Notes: generated by a model from the letters alone, not told the origin. DNA of 64,000 bases from Candidatus Nitrosopelagicus sp. (GCA_028242535.1 JAOJYB010000002.1:62001-126000), one strand, 5' to 3'. Shown: positions 51,937 through 61,562, counted from the first letter of the stretch. Translations and numbers: made by a program.

Positions 51937-52242
51937 TTATGCATCGACGTAAATGCCATCGTCTCGGACATCTACTTCATATTTTTGTAATTTAACACCT
52001 TTTAGATAATCCATTAATTCACCTGTCTTGATATTGTAATGCCAAAAATGTAGTGGACATTCTACTATGTCTCCTTCAATTTTTCCTTTTGGTGCAATTG
52101 AACCATCTTGGTGTTGGCAAATTCCATCTAATGCATGAAATCCATCTTGATTAAAAACTGCAATTTTTTTCCCATCTACTTCAACTTCTTTACTTGAACC
52201 AGATTGAATATCGCCTTTTTCAGCAACTTTAGTCCATGTCAT
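51937..52242 (-). CDS. Rieske [2Fe-2S] ferredoxin-like protein
   Basis: 101 residues. Cluster motifs CQHQDGS and CPLHFWHYN (CxH...CxxH). No membrane anchor, so soluble; like the ferredoxin components of dioxygenases and NirD-type small subunits. Partner oxygenase not seen here. Confidence 0.93.
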   Translation of the reverse strand: MTWTKVAEKGDIQSGSSKEVEVDGKKIAVFNQDGFHALDGICQHQDGSIAPKGKIEGDIVECPLHFWHYNIKTGELMDYLKGVKLQKYEVDVRDDGIYVDA

Positions 52243-52284
52243 CTAAATGATTTTGAAATAATGTTCTTTATTTACTTATTCTTG

Positions 52285-53523
52285 TTACCAGCTTTCGGCA
52301 TATTTCTTTTGTTCTTTTGTTAAACTGTCTATCTTAACATTCATTGCTCTTAATGCGTCAACTGCAATTTGTCTATCGATTTCTTTTGGGACAATCATAG
52401 TCTTTTTACCCATCTTTTTATGATTTTTCAAGATGTACAATAATGATAATATTTGGTTTGAAAATGACTGTGCCATGACTTCTGGCGGGTGTCCTTCTGC
52501 TGCAACAAGATTTGCCAATCGTCCTTTACCGATTAAATAGATTTTTCTTCCATTTCTTAAGATACATTCGTCTAATGATGGTCTTACCTCTCTAACTGAT
52601 TTTGATTTTTCTAATAGGAATTTAGTATCAATTTCTACATCAAAATGTCCCACATTTCCAACTACCGCGCCATCTTTCATAGAAAGAAGATGTTCTTTTC
52701 TAATTACGCTAGTCATTCCTGTAGTTGTAATGAAAATTTGTCCAATTTTTGCAGCTTGTGACATTGGCATTACATCAAATCCATCCATATGTGCTTCTAG
52801 TGCTTTAACCGGATCAATTTCTGTCACAATTACTTTGCCGCCCATTCCTCTGGATCTTTCAGCAACTCCTCTTCCTACCCAGCCGTATCCTACGACAACA
52901 ATTTTCTTTGATGTGAATAGTAATCCCATTGCTCTTAGATAACCATCTATTGTGCTTTGACCTGTGCCGTATCTATTATCAAACATGTGTTTTGTGTCGG
53001 CATCGTTGACAATAACTACTGGATATTTTAATTTCCCTTGTTTCTCCATGGCTTGTACTCTTGTAACTCCTGCAGTGGTTTCTTCTGTAGAGCCAAGAAT
53101 TTCTAATGATTTGAATTTTTTATCAAAATGTACCTTTACATTCATGTCTGCACCGTCATCACAAATTAAACTTGGTTTGTGGTTTAGTACTTGATCGAGA
53201 CACCAATCGTATTCTTTGTTGGTTTGACCATTCCATGCGTAAGTGTGAATTCCTTGCGTTGCAAGATATGCTGCAATATCGTCTTGTGTTGTTAATGGAT
53301 TTCCTCCGCATACTGCAACATTTGCTCCTAATTCTTTAGCACCCATTAACAAAACTGATGTTTCTTTTGTAATGTGGAGACAAAATGCAATTGTCACTCC
53401 TTTGAGTGGCTTTGATTTTTTTAATCTGGTTAATGTGTTATCTAAAATATCCATATGAGTACGAGCCCATTCGTATGAGATCTTTCCTTGTTTTGCTAAT
53501 TTTGGGTTTTTCACTTTACTCAT
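52285..53523 (-). CDS. ahcY: Adenosylhomocysteinase (SAH hydrolase)
   Basis: 412 residues. Clears S-adenosylhomocysteine to relieve methyltransferase inhibition. KGVTIAFCLHITKETSVLLM; GGNPLTTQDDIAAYLATQGI; CDDGADMNVKVH; EETTAGVTRVQAMEKQGKL; KHMFDNRYGTGQSTIDGYLR; NAD motif VVGYGWVGRGVAERSRGMGG. The C-terminus lacks the KPxxYRY tail of eukaryotes, as usual for archaea. Confidence 0.97.
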   Translation of the reverse strand: MSKVKNPKLAKQGKISYEWARTHMDILDNTLTRLKKSKPLKGVTIAFCLHITKETSVLLMGAKELGANVAVCGGNPLTTQDDIAAYLATQGIHTYAWNGQTNKEYDWCLDQVLNHKPSLICDDGADMNVKVHFDKKFKSLEILGSTEETTAGVTRVQAMEKQGKLKYPVVIVNDADTKHMFDNRYGTGQSTIDGYLRAMGLLFTSKKIVVVGYGWVGRGVAERSRGMGGKVIVTEIDPVKALEAHMDGFDVMPMSQAAKIGQIFITTTGMTSVIRKEHLLSMKDGAVVGNVGHFDVEIDTKFLLEKSKSVREVRPSLDECILRNGRKIYLIGKGRLANLVAAEGHPPEVMAQSFSNQILSLLYILKNHKKMGKKTMIVPKEIDRQIAVDALRAMNVKIDSLTKEQKKYAESW

Positions 53524-53590
53524 ATTTTACAATCTTCCAAATCTCTTTAAAAACCATACCTTAATAGTTAAAAAATCCAAACCATCACAA

Positions 53591-55240
53591 ATGAATAAAA
53601 AAGCAATAATCACAAGTGCCTTACCATATTCCAATGGTGAGATTCATCTAGGTCATGTTGCATCAACATATCTGCCTGCAGATGTTACGACTCGCTTTTT
53701 AAAACAAAATGGTGTTGAAGCGTATTATGTCTGTGCATCTGATGATTTTGGAACTCCTATTCTAATACAATCTGAAAAACTTGGTCAAACTCCACAAGAA
53801 TATGTTGAACATTGGAATAAGCGTGACTATGAAGATTTTACTGCTTTCGATATTGCATTTGATTTTTTCTATAAGACCAGTTCATCTGAAAACATATCTT
53901 TTGTACAAGACGTATTCAAAAAACTACAAGAAAATGGCCATATTTATCAAAAAGAAATCATACAATTCTTCTGTGAAAATGATCAAAAATTTCTTCCAGA
54001 TAGATTTGTAAAAGGAACTTGCCCACACTGTAATGCTGAAGATCAATATTCTGATTTATGTGAAAAATGTGGCCGCGTACCTGAGGAAATCAACAATCCT
54101 CATTGTTCAATCTGTGGTCAAACTCCTGTAAAAAAATCTACAAATCATTATTTCTTTAAACTAAAAAATTTCTCTGATTCACTTTTAGAATATTTGTCTA
54201 ATGCACCACACCTTCAAAAAGATGTAAAAAAATATGTTGAAAATTGGATTAAAGAAGGATTGATTGATTGGGATATAACTCGAGATATCTCATGGGGTGT
54301 ACCAATCCCTATTGAAGGATTAACAGACAAAGTATTCTATGGATGGTTTGATAATCATCTGGCATACATCTCATCCACATTAAAATTTTTAAATGAGAAA
54401 AAAATAGATGGAAAAACTTTCTGGAATGAAGCTGACATTTATCATTTTATTGGAAAAGACATTGTTTATCACCACTATCTGTTTTTACCTGCAATGAGAT
54501 TGGGAATTAATAATGAATTCAAATTACCTGATTACATTCCAACTCGTGGCCACCTTACACTTGAAGGTAAAAAAATATCAAAAAGCAGGAATTGGTATAT
54601 CGGTCTAAAAGATTTTCTAGAAAAATTCCCTGCTGATTATTTGAGATTTTATCTTGTTTCGATAAATCCTTACTCGCAAGATGATCTTAATTTTGACTGG
54701 GAACAATTTTCAACAAAAATTAATTCTGAATTAATTGGTAATTTGGGAAATCTAGTTAACCGTGTACTTGGATTTACAACCAAAGCTTTTGATGGTGTTG
54801 TGCCTGAACCTGAATCTTTTGATGAAAAAGATTCCGAATCTGAGAAAAAAATTAAATCTCTTGCTGATGATGTTGGAAAATTAATGCAAGAAAATCATTT
54901 GGATCGTGCATTAAAAAAGTTGATGGAATTTTCAGCTCATTATAATCAGTATTTCCAACATAAAGAACCTTGGAAAAAAGAACCTGGGACAAATGCCTGT
55001 ATCTATCTATCAGTTAATGCTGTACGTTCTATTGCAATCTGTTTACATTCATTTCTGCCAAAATCATCTCAGAAAATTTGGTCACAGTTAGGACTTGAAG
55101 GAAATATTTCTGATATATCTTGGAATGAAATGTCTGAGTTGAAACTAAAAGCGGGACATAAAATTGGAACAGTTGAACCTTTATTTTCCAAAATAGAATC
55201 TTCTGACATTGAAAAAGAGCAATCCAAGTTAGGAAATTAG
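53591..55240 (+). CDS. metG: Methionyl-tRNA synthetase
   Basis: 549 residues, class I. SALPYSNGEIHLGHVASTYL (HLGH); zinc knuckles CPHCNAEDQYSDLCEKCGRV and CSICGQTPVKKS; KFVGKD-like FIGKDIVYHHYLF; KMSKS variant as GKKISKSRNW; C-terminal helical anticodon domain to about 545. No C-terminal EMAP/tRNA-binding domain. ATG at 53591. The alpha/beta hydrolase starts 1 base after the stop. Confidence 0.96.
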   Translation: MNKKAIITSALPYSNGEIHLGHVASTYLPADVTTRFLKQNGVEAYYVCASDDFGTPILIQSEKLGQTPQEYVEHWNKRDYEDFTAFDIAFDFFYKTSSSENISFVQDVFKKLQENGHIYQKEIIQFFCENDQKFLPDRFVKGTCPHCNAEDQYSDLCEKCGRVPEEINNPHCSICGQTPVKKSTNHYFFKLKNFSDSLLEYLSNAPHLQKDVKKYVENWIKEGLIDWDITRDISWGVPIPIEGLTDKVFYGWFDNHLAYISSTLKFLNEKKIDGKTFWNEADIYHFIGKDIVYHHYLFLPAMRLGINNEFKLPDYIPTRGHLTLEGKKISKSRNWYIGLKDFLEKFPADYLRFYLVSINPYSQDDLNFDWEQFSTKINSELIGNLGNLVNRVLGFTTKAFDGVVPEPESFDEKDSESEKKIKSLADDVGKLMQENHLDRALKKLMEFSAHYNQYFQHKEPWKKEPGTNACIYLSVNAVRSIAICLHSFLPKSSQKIWSQLGLEGNISDISWNEMSELKLKAGHKIGTVEPLFSKIESSDIEKEQSKLGN

Positions 55241-55241
55241 A

Positions 55242-56000
55242 ATGATTGGAAAGATATTCCCAAAAATATCTACTCGAGGATATTATGATTTAAAAACTGG
55301 AAAAACTATCAAAAATACTCCTTATGATACATATCCAAAGAAAATCTTTGAAGAGATTTCTCAAAAATCTGAAATTGTAATAATGATCCATGGTTTAAGA
55401 AATAATAAATCTGGAGCTCTTGCAAAATATGTAATTGCAGAAAAACGTCTAAAATCATTGAATTACAAGTATAATGTAGTTGGATACAGCTATGATTCAA
55501 ACACTGCAGGTGTACAATACAAATCAACTGCACTTTCTGCCTTAAAGGTTGGTGTATTGATTGCAAAAAAGAATGGAAGAAATCTCTCAAAATTCATAAA
55601 AGATCTAAAATCAAAAAACCATTTGATAAAAATTCGATTAATGGGCCATTCACTTGGAACCCAGGTTATACTATCTACTGTTCAGTCTCTAGCAAAAAAT
55701 CCAAAAAACAAAGGAATAATTGAATCCGTACATTTCTTTGGTGCTTCTATTCCTGCAAACTCTTTAGCCATTAGAATACACGGAAACGACTTTCAAAAAG
55801 TTGTAAATAATCGAATTACAAACTATTTCAGTCCTTATGATGATGTTTTAAAAGCAGCGCATGATGAAAAATGGGTTGAATCTCCTATTGGGTATAGGGG
55901 TGCATTAGGAAAAACTTGCTCAAAATATTATCAAAAAATGGTTCGCCCACAAAACCATCGATTTGCCAGCTATGCAAAAACGATCAAAACATTTCCGTAA
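55242..56000 (+). CDS. Alpha/beta-hydrolase (DUF726/lipase-like)
   Basis: 252 residues. MIHGLRNNKSGALAKYV (oxyanion loop), the nucleophile elbow LMGHSLGTQVILSTVQSL, a possible acid in YDDVLKAAHDE and His in PQNHRFASYAKT. Probably an esterase or hydrolase; substrate unknown. No signal peptide is evident. Likely co-transcribed with metG, being 1 base away. Confidence 0.75.
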   Translation: MIGKIFPKISTRGYYDLKTGKTIKNTPYDTYPKKIFEEISQKSEIVIMIHGLRNNKSGALAKYVIAEKRLKSLNYKYNVVGYSYDSNTAGVQYKSTALSALKVGVLIAKKNGRNLSKFIKDLKSKNHLIKIRLMGHSLGTQVILSTVQSLAKNPKNKGIIESVHFFGASIPANSLAIRIHGNDFQKVVNNRITNYFSPYDDVLKAAHDEKWVESPIGYRGALGKTCSKYYQKMVRPQNHRFASYAKTIKTFP

Positions 56001-56023
56001 ATTAAAAAGAGAATTTGCAAGTT

Positions 56024-56182
56024 TTAACACATTGCTTTTTCTTCTAAAATGAAATATTTTGCAAGTTTGAGATATGTCTCACGCTCAAAATCAGATATCT
56101 CTTCATCACTACTATAGATCCTCTCAAACCATGAAATTATATTCTCGATGTCTTTTGTAGTGAAAACTGTCATTTCTGGCAT
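56024..56182 (-). CDS. Small hypothetical protein (52 residues)
   Basis: MPEMTVFTTKDIENIISWFE then RIYSSDEEISDFERETYLKL and AKYFILEEKAMC, helical and acidic. Met4 is an alternative start. Not recognised. The 106 bases upstream (56183-56288) show no other frame. Confidence 0.5.
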   Translation of the reverse strand: MPEMTVFTTKDIENIISWFERIYSSDEEISDFERETYLKLAKYFILEEKAMC

Positions 56183-56288
56183 AATGACGTATAATCTAAC
56201 TTGTATTTCATAATTTTAGTAAAAAATTATCTCGATCAGTGTTGCTAAAAATCTATTTTGTAAAGAATTTGGTGGAATAGAAGATCTG

Positions 56289-56564
56289 TTATCCTAGTCG
56301 TTTAATGATGTGATATCCGAATTGAGTTTTTACTGGGGCTGACATTTCTCCTACCTCTAAGTTGAATGCAACGTCTTCAAACTCTTTCACCATCATTCCT
56401 TTCGTGAAATATCCTAAATCTCCATCTTTCTTTTTACTGGGGCATGTAGAAATTTCTCTAGCAGCGGCACCAAATTTTTTCCCTTTCTTAATCTCTTCAA
56501 ATATTTGTAAAGCCTGACTTTGTTTCTCAACTAAAATATGTGAGCATTTTACTTTCTGTGCCAT
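56289..56564 (-). CDS. Parvulin-type peptidyl-prolyl isomerase
   Basis: 91 residues, a single parvulin domain with [57 protein letters not shown] and FGYHIIKRL. Matches the stand-alone archaeal parvulins described from Thaumarchaeota (Cenarchaeum, Nitrosopumilus). Isomerises Xaa-Pro bonds. Its ATG overlaps the stop of the gene at 56564 by one base. Confidence 0.95.
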   Translation of the reverse strand: MAQKVKCSHILVEKQSQALQIFEEIKKGKKFGAAAREISTCPSKKKDGDLGYFTKGMMVKEFEDVAFNLEVGEMSAPVKTQFGYHIIKRLG

Positions 56565-56857
56565 TATTTCTCAAAAACCCTTTCTCTAATTTGTGGTACC
56601 CGTTTATACACCATATCTCTAATTTTTGTTTGCTCTTGTGGTGTTGGCATTTCCTTTCCGCCTTTCATTTGTGCAAGTGCTGATATTCCTCCTAACAGTA
56701 CTTGACCCATTATTAATCCGAAAACATATTCTTTCGTGTCTTTAACTTTTAAAACATCATTACTAGCATTCACCTCATTTTGATAATTATCTAAATTCAC
56801 TATTGCATTTTCAATAGTTTTATCAACAATTGCCTGTAATTTCTCTTCAGCGCTCAT
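56564..56857 (-). CDS. Hypothetical protein
   Basis: 97 residues from ATG 56857 ([20 protein letters not shown]); the frame opens at 56923, but that earlier start adds 22 residues that look unlike the rest. A short hydrophobic stretch ([20 protein letters not shown]) near residues 46-65 might be a membrane helix. Basic C-terminus. Overlaps parvulin by 1 base. No family recognised. Confidence 0.55.
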   Translation of the reverse strand: MSAEEKLQAIVDKTIENAIVNLDNYQNEVNASNDVLKVKDTKEYVFGLIMGQVLLGGISALAQMKGGKEMPTPQEQTKIRDMVYKRVPQIRERVFEK

Positions 56858-56934
56858 ATGTTTCTCAATATTTTTGGATAAATAAGTAATTGCATCAAGA
56901 TATCTTTTAATTAAACAATTCAATCATCTGATTA

Positions 56935-57336
56935 TTGTTCAAATATTTCACGGTACAAACTGCAAATGAAGTTTTACCTCTTGTTATACAAAAATATGAT
57001 AATATCAAAAAACAAAAAAATGAAATAATTAAAGCCGAACAAGAACTACAAGTTACATTATCTGATAATAATACATTTGAAAATTATGTTGTTTTAAAGC
57101 AGAAATTGAATGAAGAATTATCAAAATTTTATAAAACTATTGAAGAATTAGAAGAAACTGGTGTTGTTATGAAAGGATTGGATCAGGGTCTTTTAGATTT
57201 TCCTTCAAAAAGATTTGATGAAGAGGTGTGGCTTTGTTGGAAAGATGGTGAAACAGAAATAAAATTTTGGCATGAAAAGGATTCTGGATTCAATGGAAGA
57301 AAACCTGTAAGTGTTGATGCTGAGTCACTAATCTAA
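56935..57336 (+). CDS. DUF2203-family protein
   Basis: 133 residues. Helical N-terminus with FTVQTANEVLPLVIQKYDNI, then the diagnostic end GVVMKGLDQGLLDFPSKRFD, WLCWKDGETEIKFWHEKDSG and FNGRKPVS. TTG start 56935 with tttaattaa about 26 bases upstream. Function unknown. The UbiA gene overlaps its stop codon by 1 base. Confidence 0.8.
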   Translation: MFKYFTVQTANEVLPLVIQKYDNIKKQKNEIIKAEQELQVTLSDNNTFENYVVLKQKLNEELSKFYKTIEELEETGVVMKGLDQGLLDFPSKRFDEEVWLCWKDGETEIKFWHEKDSGFNGRKPVSVDAESLI

Positions 57337-58220
57337 TGCTCTCTGTTTGGTTACGTGCAATTCGAATAAAATTTCTACTAGCATCTGTAATTGCTGTTTC
57401 ACTTGGACTTTCTCTTTCATGGTATGCAGGATATTCAATTGATGTTTTTCATGCAATACTGACATTTGCAGGTGTTATTTCTCTTCATGCTAGTGTAGAT
57501 CTACTAAATGATTATTGGGATTTTAAGCGTGGAATTGATACAAAAACAAAACGAACTAAGATGAGTGGGGGCACAGGAGTTTTACCTGAAGGATTACTCA
57601 AACCAAAATCAGTATATCTTGTTGGTATTGGATTTTTAATTTTAGGTGCAATCATTGGCATCTATTTTGTTACAATATTTGGAATTACAATTGGATTGAT
57701 CTTAGGCTTTGCTATTCTTTCTGTTTATTTCTATTCAACAAAGATTGTTAACTGGGGACTTGCAGAAGTATTTGTTACAATTAAGGGCACATTGATTATA
57801 ATTGGAACTTATTTTATTCAAACTCAAAATATCGATGATTTTACAATTCTTGCAGGTATTGTAGTAGGAATACTTTCTTCATTAGTTTTGTTTGTAACTT
57901 CAATTCCTGATCATGATGTAGATAAAGAAAAAGGACGAAGAACATTGATAATTATTTTCGGTAAATCAAATGCAGTCAAAACTTTCTTAATTTTTCCAAT
58001 ACTGGTATATGGAATTATAATTTATGGGGTGGTATCCGGATTATTCCCCATTTACAGTCTAATTGTTCTTCTAGCTAAGCCATTTCTCATTTTAGCTATA
58101 TTGCATTTGAAAGATTTAGAAAAATCTGAAAATATTCTAATTAGTTCAATGACCAATACTCTTTACTTTAGTAGAATTGCCGGTGCGCTTTTCATTATTT
58201 CATTTTTGATAGGATTTTAA
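57336..58220 (+). CDS. UbiA-family prenyltransferase (MenA-like)
   Basis: 294 residues, about eight to nine membrane helices. First Asp-rich motif LLNDYWDFKRGIDTKTKRT, second SIPDHDVDKEKGRRT. The mid-sequence KMSGGTGVLPEGLLKPKSVY resembles 1,4-dihydroxy-2-naphthoate prenyltransferases. Likely builds the menaquinone of the respiratory chain. Alternatives are heme O or digeranylgeranylglycerol-phosphate synthase, but the motifs fit MenA better. Co-transcribed with the DUF2203 gene. Confidence 0.87.
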   Translation: MLSVWLRAIRIKFLLASVIAVSLGLSLSWYAGYSIDVFHAILTFAGVISLHASVDLLNDYWDFKRGIDTKTKRTKMSGGTGVLPEGLLKPKSVYLVGIGFLILGAIIGIYFVTIFGITIGLILGFAILSVYFYSTKIVNWGLAEVFVTIKGTLIIIGTYFIQTQNIDDFTILAGIVVGILSSLVLFVTSIPDHDVDKEKGRRTLIIIFGKSNAVKTFLIFPILVYGIIIYGVVSGLFPIYSLIVLLAKPFLILAILHLKDLEKSENILISSMTNTLYFSRIAGALFIISFLIGF

Positions 58221-58245
58221 GTAATGATTTCTGATATAATTTATA

Positions 58246-59340
58246 ATGATTTCCGGCTTTGCAACATCTACTGGAACCAAAACCTTCTCTGAAAAGTTTC
58301 TTATCGAAAATTACAATTCAGTTCAAAATTTACATCTGTCAAATGTGGGTATTGGAACATATCTCGGTGAACCCGATTCTCAAACTGATGAAATGGTAAC
58401 TGAAGCAGTAAAAAAATCAATTTTATCTGGTGTAAATGTAATTGATACTGCAATAAATTATCGCGCACAAAAATCTGAGCGAAGTATTGGAAAGGCATTA
58501 TCTGAATTAATTAGTGAAAATCTGATAAAAAGAGAACAGGTATTCATCTGCACAAAAAATGGTTATGTGACTAATGATGGGGATATTCAAGAAGATTTTA
58601 TGCAATATGTAATGAGGGAATTTGGTCAATCTGGAATTGTCAAAGAGGGTGATATTTCATCTGGATATCATTGCATGACTATCCCATACTTGGAGGATCA
58701 ACTTGAAAGGAGTTTGAAAAATCTTGGTTTGGAATGTATTGATTTGATGTATCTTCATAATGCTGTAGAAGGTCACCCTGAAATGTCTAAAGCTGATTTT
58801 CTGGAAAACTTGAAAAAGGTTTTTGAATTTTACGAAAGCAAAAGAAAAGAAGGTAAAATTAGATTCTACGGGATGGCGACTTGGGAATGTTTTAGAGCAA
58901 CTTCTGATAATGCAATGTTCTTATCATTAGAAGATGTTGTAAAAATTGCACAAGATGTGGGTGGTAATGATCATGGCTTTAGGTTCATACAACTTCCTTT
59001 TAATTTACATTTTGATCAAGCAATGATGCTAAAAAATCAAACAGTAAATGATAAACAAAAATCAATTTTAGATTCGGCTCTAGAATTGGGAATTGGTGTT
59101 TTCACAAGTGTTCCTTTAATGCAAGGTAAATTGCTGGAATGGGCAAAATCAAAACCTATCTTTGCAGATGTATCTCCTTCGGTTGGACTCTTACAATTCA
59201 TTCGTTCAACTCCCGGTGTTCTTTCTCCATTAATTGGGCAAAAATCTAGCCAACATGTAGATGAAAATTTAGAAGTAATGAAAACCAAATCCCTGAGTAA
59301 ATCTGAATATGATGAATTTGTTAAAAAATTAGTTTCTTAA
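58246..59340 (+). CDS. Aldo/keto reductase
   Basis: 364 residues, TIM-barrel. LSNVGIGTYLGEPDSQTDEM, catalytic VIDTAINYRAQKSERSIGKA (Asp and Tyr), CTKNGYV (Lys), CIDLMYLHNAV (His), and NAD(P) end LLQFIRSTPGVLSPLIGQKS. Long insert at 115-140. Substrate unknown. ATG 58246 is 25 bases after ubiA. Confidence 0.9.
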   Translation: MISGFATSTGTKTFSEKFLIENYNSVQNLHLSNVGIGTYLGEPDSQTDEMVTEAVKKSILSGVNVIDTAINYRAQKSERSIGKALSELISENLIKREQVFICTKNGYVTNDGDIQEDFMQYVMREFGQSGIVKEGDISSGYHCMTIPYLEDQLERSLKNLGLECIDLMYLHNAVEGHPEMSKADFLENLKKVFEFYESKRKEGKIRFYGMATWECFRATSDNAMFLSLEDVVKIAQDVGGNDHGFRFIQLPFNLHFDQAMMLKNQTVNDKQKSILDSALELGIGVFTSVPLMQGKLLEWAKSKPIFADVSPSVGLLQFIRSTPGVLSPLIGQKSSQHVDENLEVMKTKSLSKSEYDEFVKKLVS

Positions 59341-59508
59341 TCACACACAACATAAACCATTTTTTAATTTCTCAATTTGTATGATATAATCACAATTTTT
59401 ACACACAATCCAATTTTTTGTTTTCAATAGAATTTTGAGACAGTCATATTCTGTCATGAATAACTCTTCTTTTCCACAATTATGACATATGCCCAAAAGT
59501 TTTTTCAT
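59341..59508 (-). CDS. Small zinc-ribbon protein
   Basis: 55 residues from ATG 59508 (MKKLLGICHNCGKEELFMTE); the open frame runs to 59592 but the first residues look non-family. Two CxxC: CHNCG and CKNCD, plus a final CC near the C-terminus. Zn-binding, function unknown. Abuts the aldo/keto reductase gene stop on the opposite strand. Confidence 0.6.
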   Translation of the reverse strand: MKKLLGICHNCGKEELFMTEYDCLKILLKTKNWIVCKNCDYIIQIEKLKNGLCCV

Positions 59509-59604
59509 GCATTGGATTAATTTTTTTCCATATAAGATAGTCTTATGATTTATCAGTTCTACCTCTTCAGATAAATAGAAATACATCTCCACTTGAAAAA
59601 AATT

Positions 59605-59757
59605 ATGAAAGTTACTGATCCTGTTTGCGGTCTTGAATTTGATGAGGAATTGTCAGTCACACATGAACATAATTCTAAAAAATATCACTTTTGCTGTGAT
59701 GGCTGCAAAAAAATATTTATCAAAAAACCAAAAAAATGGTCAAAAAAATCTAGATAA
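59605..59757 (+). CDS. YHS-domain protein (50 residues)
   Basis: MKVTDPVCGLEFDEELSVTH then EHNSKKYHFCCDGCKKIFIK and KPKKWSKKSR. This is the YHS/TRASH-type metal module (PVCGLEF ... YHFCCDGCKKIF). Related domains sense or carry copper and other heavy metals, often next to transporters. Basic C-terminal tail. The end overlaps the asparagine-synthase-like gene by 8 bases on the other strand. Confidence 0.85.
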   Translation: MKVTDPVCGLEFDEELSVTHEHNSKKYHFCCDGCKKIFIKKPKKWSKKSR

Positions 59758-60697
59758 TAGGAAATTTTCCACACATTCTACAAAATTTTGAATCTAATTT
59801 TATCTCATAATTACAATCTGGGCATTTTTTATCTGAATTTGAGTCAATAACTGAATTTGATTTCCTGAAGCATTCATAGTAGTGCAGTGATTCTTTGCTC
59901 CTGATATATACGCCATCTTTTTCTAAAATTTCTGTTCTTTTTCGTGAAAATATGTCGTCTGTAATTATTGTATTGAATAAGTTTGTGAGGTTTGCAGTTC
60001 CTGATCCATCCTGCATGGGAGATTTTTCTCTCCAAATAATATTTTTTGGAAGATTATTTTCAAATGTCTTTCTAAGAATCCATTTTCCAAATCTCTTATC
60101 TTCTTTTAGATTAATTTTCTCTGATATTGGAACTCCATCAGAAAAATTTATGACTTCTTCATCTAAAAATGGTGTCTCAACTACCATGTCTAGTGATGTG
60201 GCAATATCTTTTGATGGAAAGTGCATAATTTTTTTAATTCTTCTTAATTCTTCTTCAAGTTCTTGATCTGTTTTTTTTAAAAGAAAATTATAACCTGCAA
60301 AAACTTCGTCAGCTCCATCTCCTGTGATGACCGAATTCACTCCTTTCTCTTTTAATGAACTTAGATACATGTATGGTACAATAGAATTACGTATTTCTAT
60401 ATCGTTAAAATTTCCTAAAATCTTAATGGTCTCATTAATGGAATCTAACACTTCTTCCATACTTACTTGCATTAATGAAAGAGACAATCCCATGTGTTTG
60501 GCAATGATCTGTGCATAAGTGAGATCTGTTCCCAAAAAATCCTTTGTAATGATGGTCATCGCTTGTGGTTTTTGATCTTTTAGCAGATGTGCAAGTATGC
60601 TGCTATCTAATCCCCCCGATAATGCAATCCATTTTGATTCACATTCTGCAACTGAATTTTGTAAAACTACTCTACATTGATCTATTAATGATTGCAT
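59750..60697 (-). CDS. Asparagine-synthase-type ATP-PPi ligase with C-terminal zinc ribbon
   Basis: 315 residues. P-loop WIALSGGLDSSILAHLLK; TGDGADEVFAGYNFLL; ETPFLDEEVINFSDGVPI; ILRKTFENNLPKNIIWREKS. It corresponds to the synthetase half of AsnB but has no N-terminal glutaminase, so ammonia is likely the nitrogen donor. The C-terminus is a zinc ribbon CPDCNYEIKLDSKFCRMCGK, unusual in AsnB. It may amidate a small molecule other than aspartate. Confidence 0.85.
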   Translation of the reverse strand: MQSLIDQCRVVLQNSVAECESKWIALSGGLDSSILAHLLKDQKPQAMTIITKDFLGTDLTYAQIIAKHMGLSLSLMQVSMEEVLDSINETIKILGNFNDIEIRNSIVPYMYLSSLKEKGVNSVITGDGADEVFAGYNFLLKKTDQELEEELRRIKKIMHFPSKDIATSLDMVVETPFLDEEVINFSDGVPISEKINLKEDKRFGKWILRKTFENNLPKNIIWREKSPMQDGSGTANLTNLFNTIITDDIFSRKRTEILEKDGVYIRSKESLHYYECFRKSNSVIDSNSDKKCPDCNYEIKLDSKFCRMCGKFPII

Positions 60698-60771
60698 GAT
60701 TTGTTTATAATGTGATTTTAAATAAAATTTGTTAATTCATTCATAGATAGTTTTAGCTAATTTCAGCGGAA

Positions 60772-60780
60772 CTTATAAGG
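60772..60780 (+). promoter_or_regulatory. TATA box for the HTH regulator
   Basis: cttataagg, centred 25 bases before the ATG at 60801. Confidence 0.6.
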
Positions 60781-60800
60781 TAATTACATTAAGAACCCTC

Positions 60801-61217
60801 ATGTTACTACCAGCTGAAATTGAATCAAAAACATTAATCCCTGCTCTTCGTGCAATACTTGCAAAAAATTTATCTGAAAATCATGATGTTCGCGAAGATG
60901 AGATCTCAAAAATGTTGGGTGTAACACAAGCTGCAATTAGTAATTATATCCGTGGAACTCGTGGTGATCCTGAATTAATTAAAAAACTAATTGCTGAAAA
61001 ACAAGTATCTGAAATGATTGATGAGATTGCTGTTGATCTTTCTTCTGACATGGCATACTCTCCTTCTAGCCTATCAAAATTTATTGGTCTTTGTAACTAC
61101 ATCAAAACTAGTCTTTTAATCTGTGATATTCATCATAATCTAGAATCCGATATAGATGAAGCAATCTGTAAAGAATGTGAAAATATGCTTCTAAAAGGCC
61201 CTGGTAGTGTATACTAA
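60801..61217 (+). CDS. HTH (XRE-like) transcriptional regulator
   Basis: 138 residues. An N-terminal helix (LIPALRAILAKNLSENHDVR) precedes the helix-turn-helix EDEISKMLGVTQAAISNYIR. A C-terminal helical domain has two conserved-looking Cys/His sites (LLICDIHHNLESDIDEAICK). Predicted DNA-binding, archaeal COG2522-like. Leaderless promoter. Convergent with Alba, 4-base overlap. Confidence 0.85.
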   Translation: MLLPAEIESKTLIPALRAILAKNLSENHDVREDEISKMLGVTQAAISNYIRGTRGDPELIKKLIAEKQVSEMIDEIAVDLSSDMAYSPSSLSKFIGLCNYIKTSLLICDIHHNLESDIDEAICKECENMLLKGPGSVY

Positions 61218-61513
61218 TCTTTTAGTATCGTGATTTCTATATTCGAGGTCATCTGTCCATCTTCTTCTGAAATTACACTATCTAGTTTGATATCTTGAAT
61301 CGAAGAATTTCCTTTTAACATATTCTCTGTAACAATATTTGCCACTGCAACTGCATTTGGAATTAAATCCCCATTCGCCTTCAACACAATTCTGTTGTTA
61401 GATGATATTTCTGTTATAACATCCACTGCACTTTTCATCACTGATTCATTTTTGATCCAAAAACTATCTTTATCTGGTATGCTTTCTGATCGTTTAATTT
61501 CTTGTAATTCCAT
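61214..61513 (-). CDS. albA: Alba-family DNA/RNA-binding protein
   Basis: 99 residues: FWIKNESVMKSAVDVITEIS, IVLKANGDLIPNAVAVANIV, TENMLKGNSSIQDIKL, C-terminal hairpin EDGQMTSNIEITI. Core fits Alba (IF3-C-like fold), although the Lys16-equivalent GxG signature is diverged. Chromatin or RNA binding. A minus-strand atttaaaag lies upstream. Confidence 0.8.
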   Translation of the reverse strand: MELQEIKRSESIPDKDSFWIKNESVMKSAVDVITEISSNNRIVLKANGDLIPNAVAVANIVTENMLKGNSSIQDIKLDSVISEEDGQMTSNIEITILKD

Positions 61514-61562
61514 CTTAACTATAACCTCGTTGAACTTCTTTTAAATTTTATAGACGATTGAT

